From Roseiarcus sp963783175 (lineage in GTDB: Bacteria; Pseudomonadota; Alphaproteobacteria; Rhizobiales; Beijerinckiaceae): DNA of 64,000 nucleotides. The DNA is taken from NCBI GenBank assembly GCA_963783175.1, contig CAWANG010000036.1, positions 124,001 through 188,000 of the forward strand, given 5' to 3'. Below, piece after piece: positions 63,155 to 64,000 of this stretch (the stretch's first letter is position 1; each line of letters begins with the position of its first letter). The notes below the pieces were generated by a model, which saw only the letters and a list, made by a program, of their open reading frames with translations, did not search any database and was not told the origin of the DNA. A program made the position numbers and the translations under genes.

Positions 63155-63844
63155 CCGCTTCCCGGTTGCGGGCCCGTAAGGCAGTTGTTTCACGTAAAAC
63201 TCAAGAACCCGCAAAGTCAGGGGAAGATTTTTCAAAGCCGCGGGAAGGAAAATCCAAATCCAGAGGAAGGAAAATCAAAACTTGGGGAAGCAAAATCCAA
63301 GCTTTTTCTTTCCCGGAATCGCTACTTTTCAAGGACTTGCAGGCGAATCCAAATTTCGGGCCTCGTTCCTCTCTGATTCCAGCGCGTAAGTGCACGAAGA
63401 CGCGCTCCTTACCGCGACGCGCCATGGGGGTTGACCTCGACCGCTTCCTAAGAGCCGCCCACGCTCCATGCCCGCCTCGATTTAGCGCCGCCTGCGCCGA
63501 TTTTGAAATATCGAAAAACGATACCAATAATTCAGTATTTCTGCAATCAATTGTTTCGACGATCGACTGCGGTGGGGATCCAGCACGCTCTGGAGCAGAA
63601 CCAACTGGGAGCCGCCGCTCTCGACCTCTGAGCGGCCTTCGAAATCGGCCCCATAAACCGGCGGTAAGCGCTCGTCCTCGGGCGCAATAGCGCTTGGCCC
63701 AACACCTTGGTGATCGAGGACAAGACCGAGCGGGTTCGGAACTTCCACCGCTGCGCCCCGGGCCGAACTCACCGTTTCGCCGGTCTCGACCACCCGCACG
63801 CGGTTCAGGCCCGTGGACTTATCGCGCCGCTCAAGACGATTCCG
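63155..63844. other. AT-rich intergenic region
   Basis: 690 bases. The first 150 carry phased A-tract repeats (63222-63297). A minus-strand frame at 63482-63799 (MRVVETGETVSSARGAAVEV) has no ribosome site or family likeness and is not called. No tRNA or mobile element is visible. Confidence 0.5.
63222..63297. repeat. Four tandem 21-22 base A-tract repeats
   Basis: The words GGAAGATTTTTC, GGAAGGAAAATC, GGAAGGAAAATC and GGAAGCAAAATC start at 63222, 63243, 63265 and 63286, i.e. spaced 21, 22 and 21 bases, two DNA turns. Phased A-tracts bend DNA. The last copy continues CCAAGC, a word shared with the AT-rich region at 55.1 kb. Confidence 0.7.
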
Positions 63845-64000
63845 TCAGAAGGCGTCATGCCCCGAACCGGCGGTCGCCACGCGACGGCCGCGATCCCGCA
63901 ACAGCCTCGCCAATCCGAGCACAGCGACGCCTGAGCCCAAAAGCATCAATGTCGCAGGCTCCGGAACGGGCGCGCCCTGATAGCCGTCGACGAACGCATA
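63845..64000 (-). CDS. PEP-CTERM sorting-domain protein, C-terminal end (continues beyond the window)
   Basis: Open from the last base of the window to a TGA at 63845-63847, 51 codons: YAFVDGYQGAPVPEPATLM, then a membrane segment (LMLLGSGVAVLGLARLL) and RDRGRR. This is the three-part PEP-CTERM signal (VPEP, hydrophobic helix, Arg cluster) recognised by exosortase for export and cell-surface attachment. Only the tail is visible; the rest of the protein, on the far side of the window, is unknown. Confidence 0.85.
   Translation of the reverse strand, partial: YAFVDGYQGAPVPEPATLMLLGSGVAVLGLARLLRDRGRRVATAGSGHDAF

Noticed and set aside
63482..63799. 105-codon minus-strand frame near the window end
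   Set aside because: No ribosome site, composition unlike its neighbours, ends in Arg run; no family recognised.

Overview
The window is a high-GC chromosomal segment of an alphaproteobacterium, most likely of the order Hyphomicrobiales (Rhizobiales). The evidence is the gene content: MoxR-type DUF58/BatA-like/DUF4159 genes, Phasin_2 proteins, a LutABC locus beside GlcDEF with pncB between them, HisZ-HisG, MntR-MntH, and DUF1348/DUF2147/DUF1272 genes. A tRNA-His with discriminator A73, a trait of one alphaproteobacterial branch, agrees. Genus and species cannot be told from the sequence.

Layout. 0-6.3 kb: envelope-type DUF58 / BatA-like / amidotransferase-like operon and an HdeD protein. 6.4-7.8 kb: both 3-oxoacid CoA-transferase subunits. 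7.8-10 kb: a DUF1800/DUF1501 pair reduced to its two ends by a deletion, and a periplasmic binding protein with a late frameshift. 10.2-14.8 kb: nth, then a lower-GC block with a large EXORDIUM-like protein in two frames and a perfect CRP-type palindrome. 14.8-18.9 kb: a CPA1 antiporter with a cyclic-nucleotide-binding tail, tRNA-His and a two-gene phasin operon with readable promoter, operator and terminator. 18.9-22 kb: a PAS histidine kinase broken by two frameshifts. 22-24.3 kb: LysR regulator, divergent PNPOx-like and DUF1348 genes. 24.3-30 kb: an overlapping operon of six-GAF histidine kinase, response regulator and response-regulator/adenylate cyclase. 30-32 kb: mntH and mntR, divergent, sharing a long palindromic operator. 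32-38 kb: DUF4239, patatin/DUF3734, truncated GST, DUF2147, a conserved hypothetical, frameshifted DUF1272, L,D-transpeptidase and a PEP-CTERM-like mini-protein. 38.4-46.6 kb: lutA and a fused lutB-lutC facing pncB and glcDEF. 46.6-50 kb: DUF2461, a low-GC exported protein, PNPOx and AraC-Ogt. 50-55 kb: MscS-type channel, hisZ, hisG. 55-64 kb: quinone-oxidoreductase-like enzyme, tag, HD hydrolase, tyrosine phosphatase, a second antiporter, Ivy inhibitor, stand-alone RAM protein, nitroreductase, flavin reductase and the end of a PEP-CTERM protein.

Themes. (1) A cAMP circuit can be drawn: the six-GAF kinase operon ends in an adenylate cyclase, and 7 kb away lie a perfect CRP palindrome and an antiporter carrying a cNMP-binding domain. 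This link is inference. (2) Carbon storage and overflow: phasins, CoA-transferase, lactate and glycolate oxidation. (3) Two-carbon and redox enzymes, and DNA repair (nth, tag, Ogt-type). (4) Many genes carry single-base frameshifts (about 8.83, 12.6, 19.39, 19.95, 36.10 and 45.78 kb), which means either residual sequence errors or real decay; this should be settled before any of these genes is called dead.
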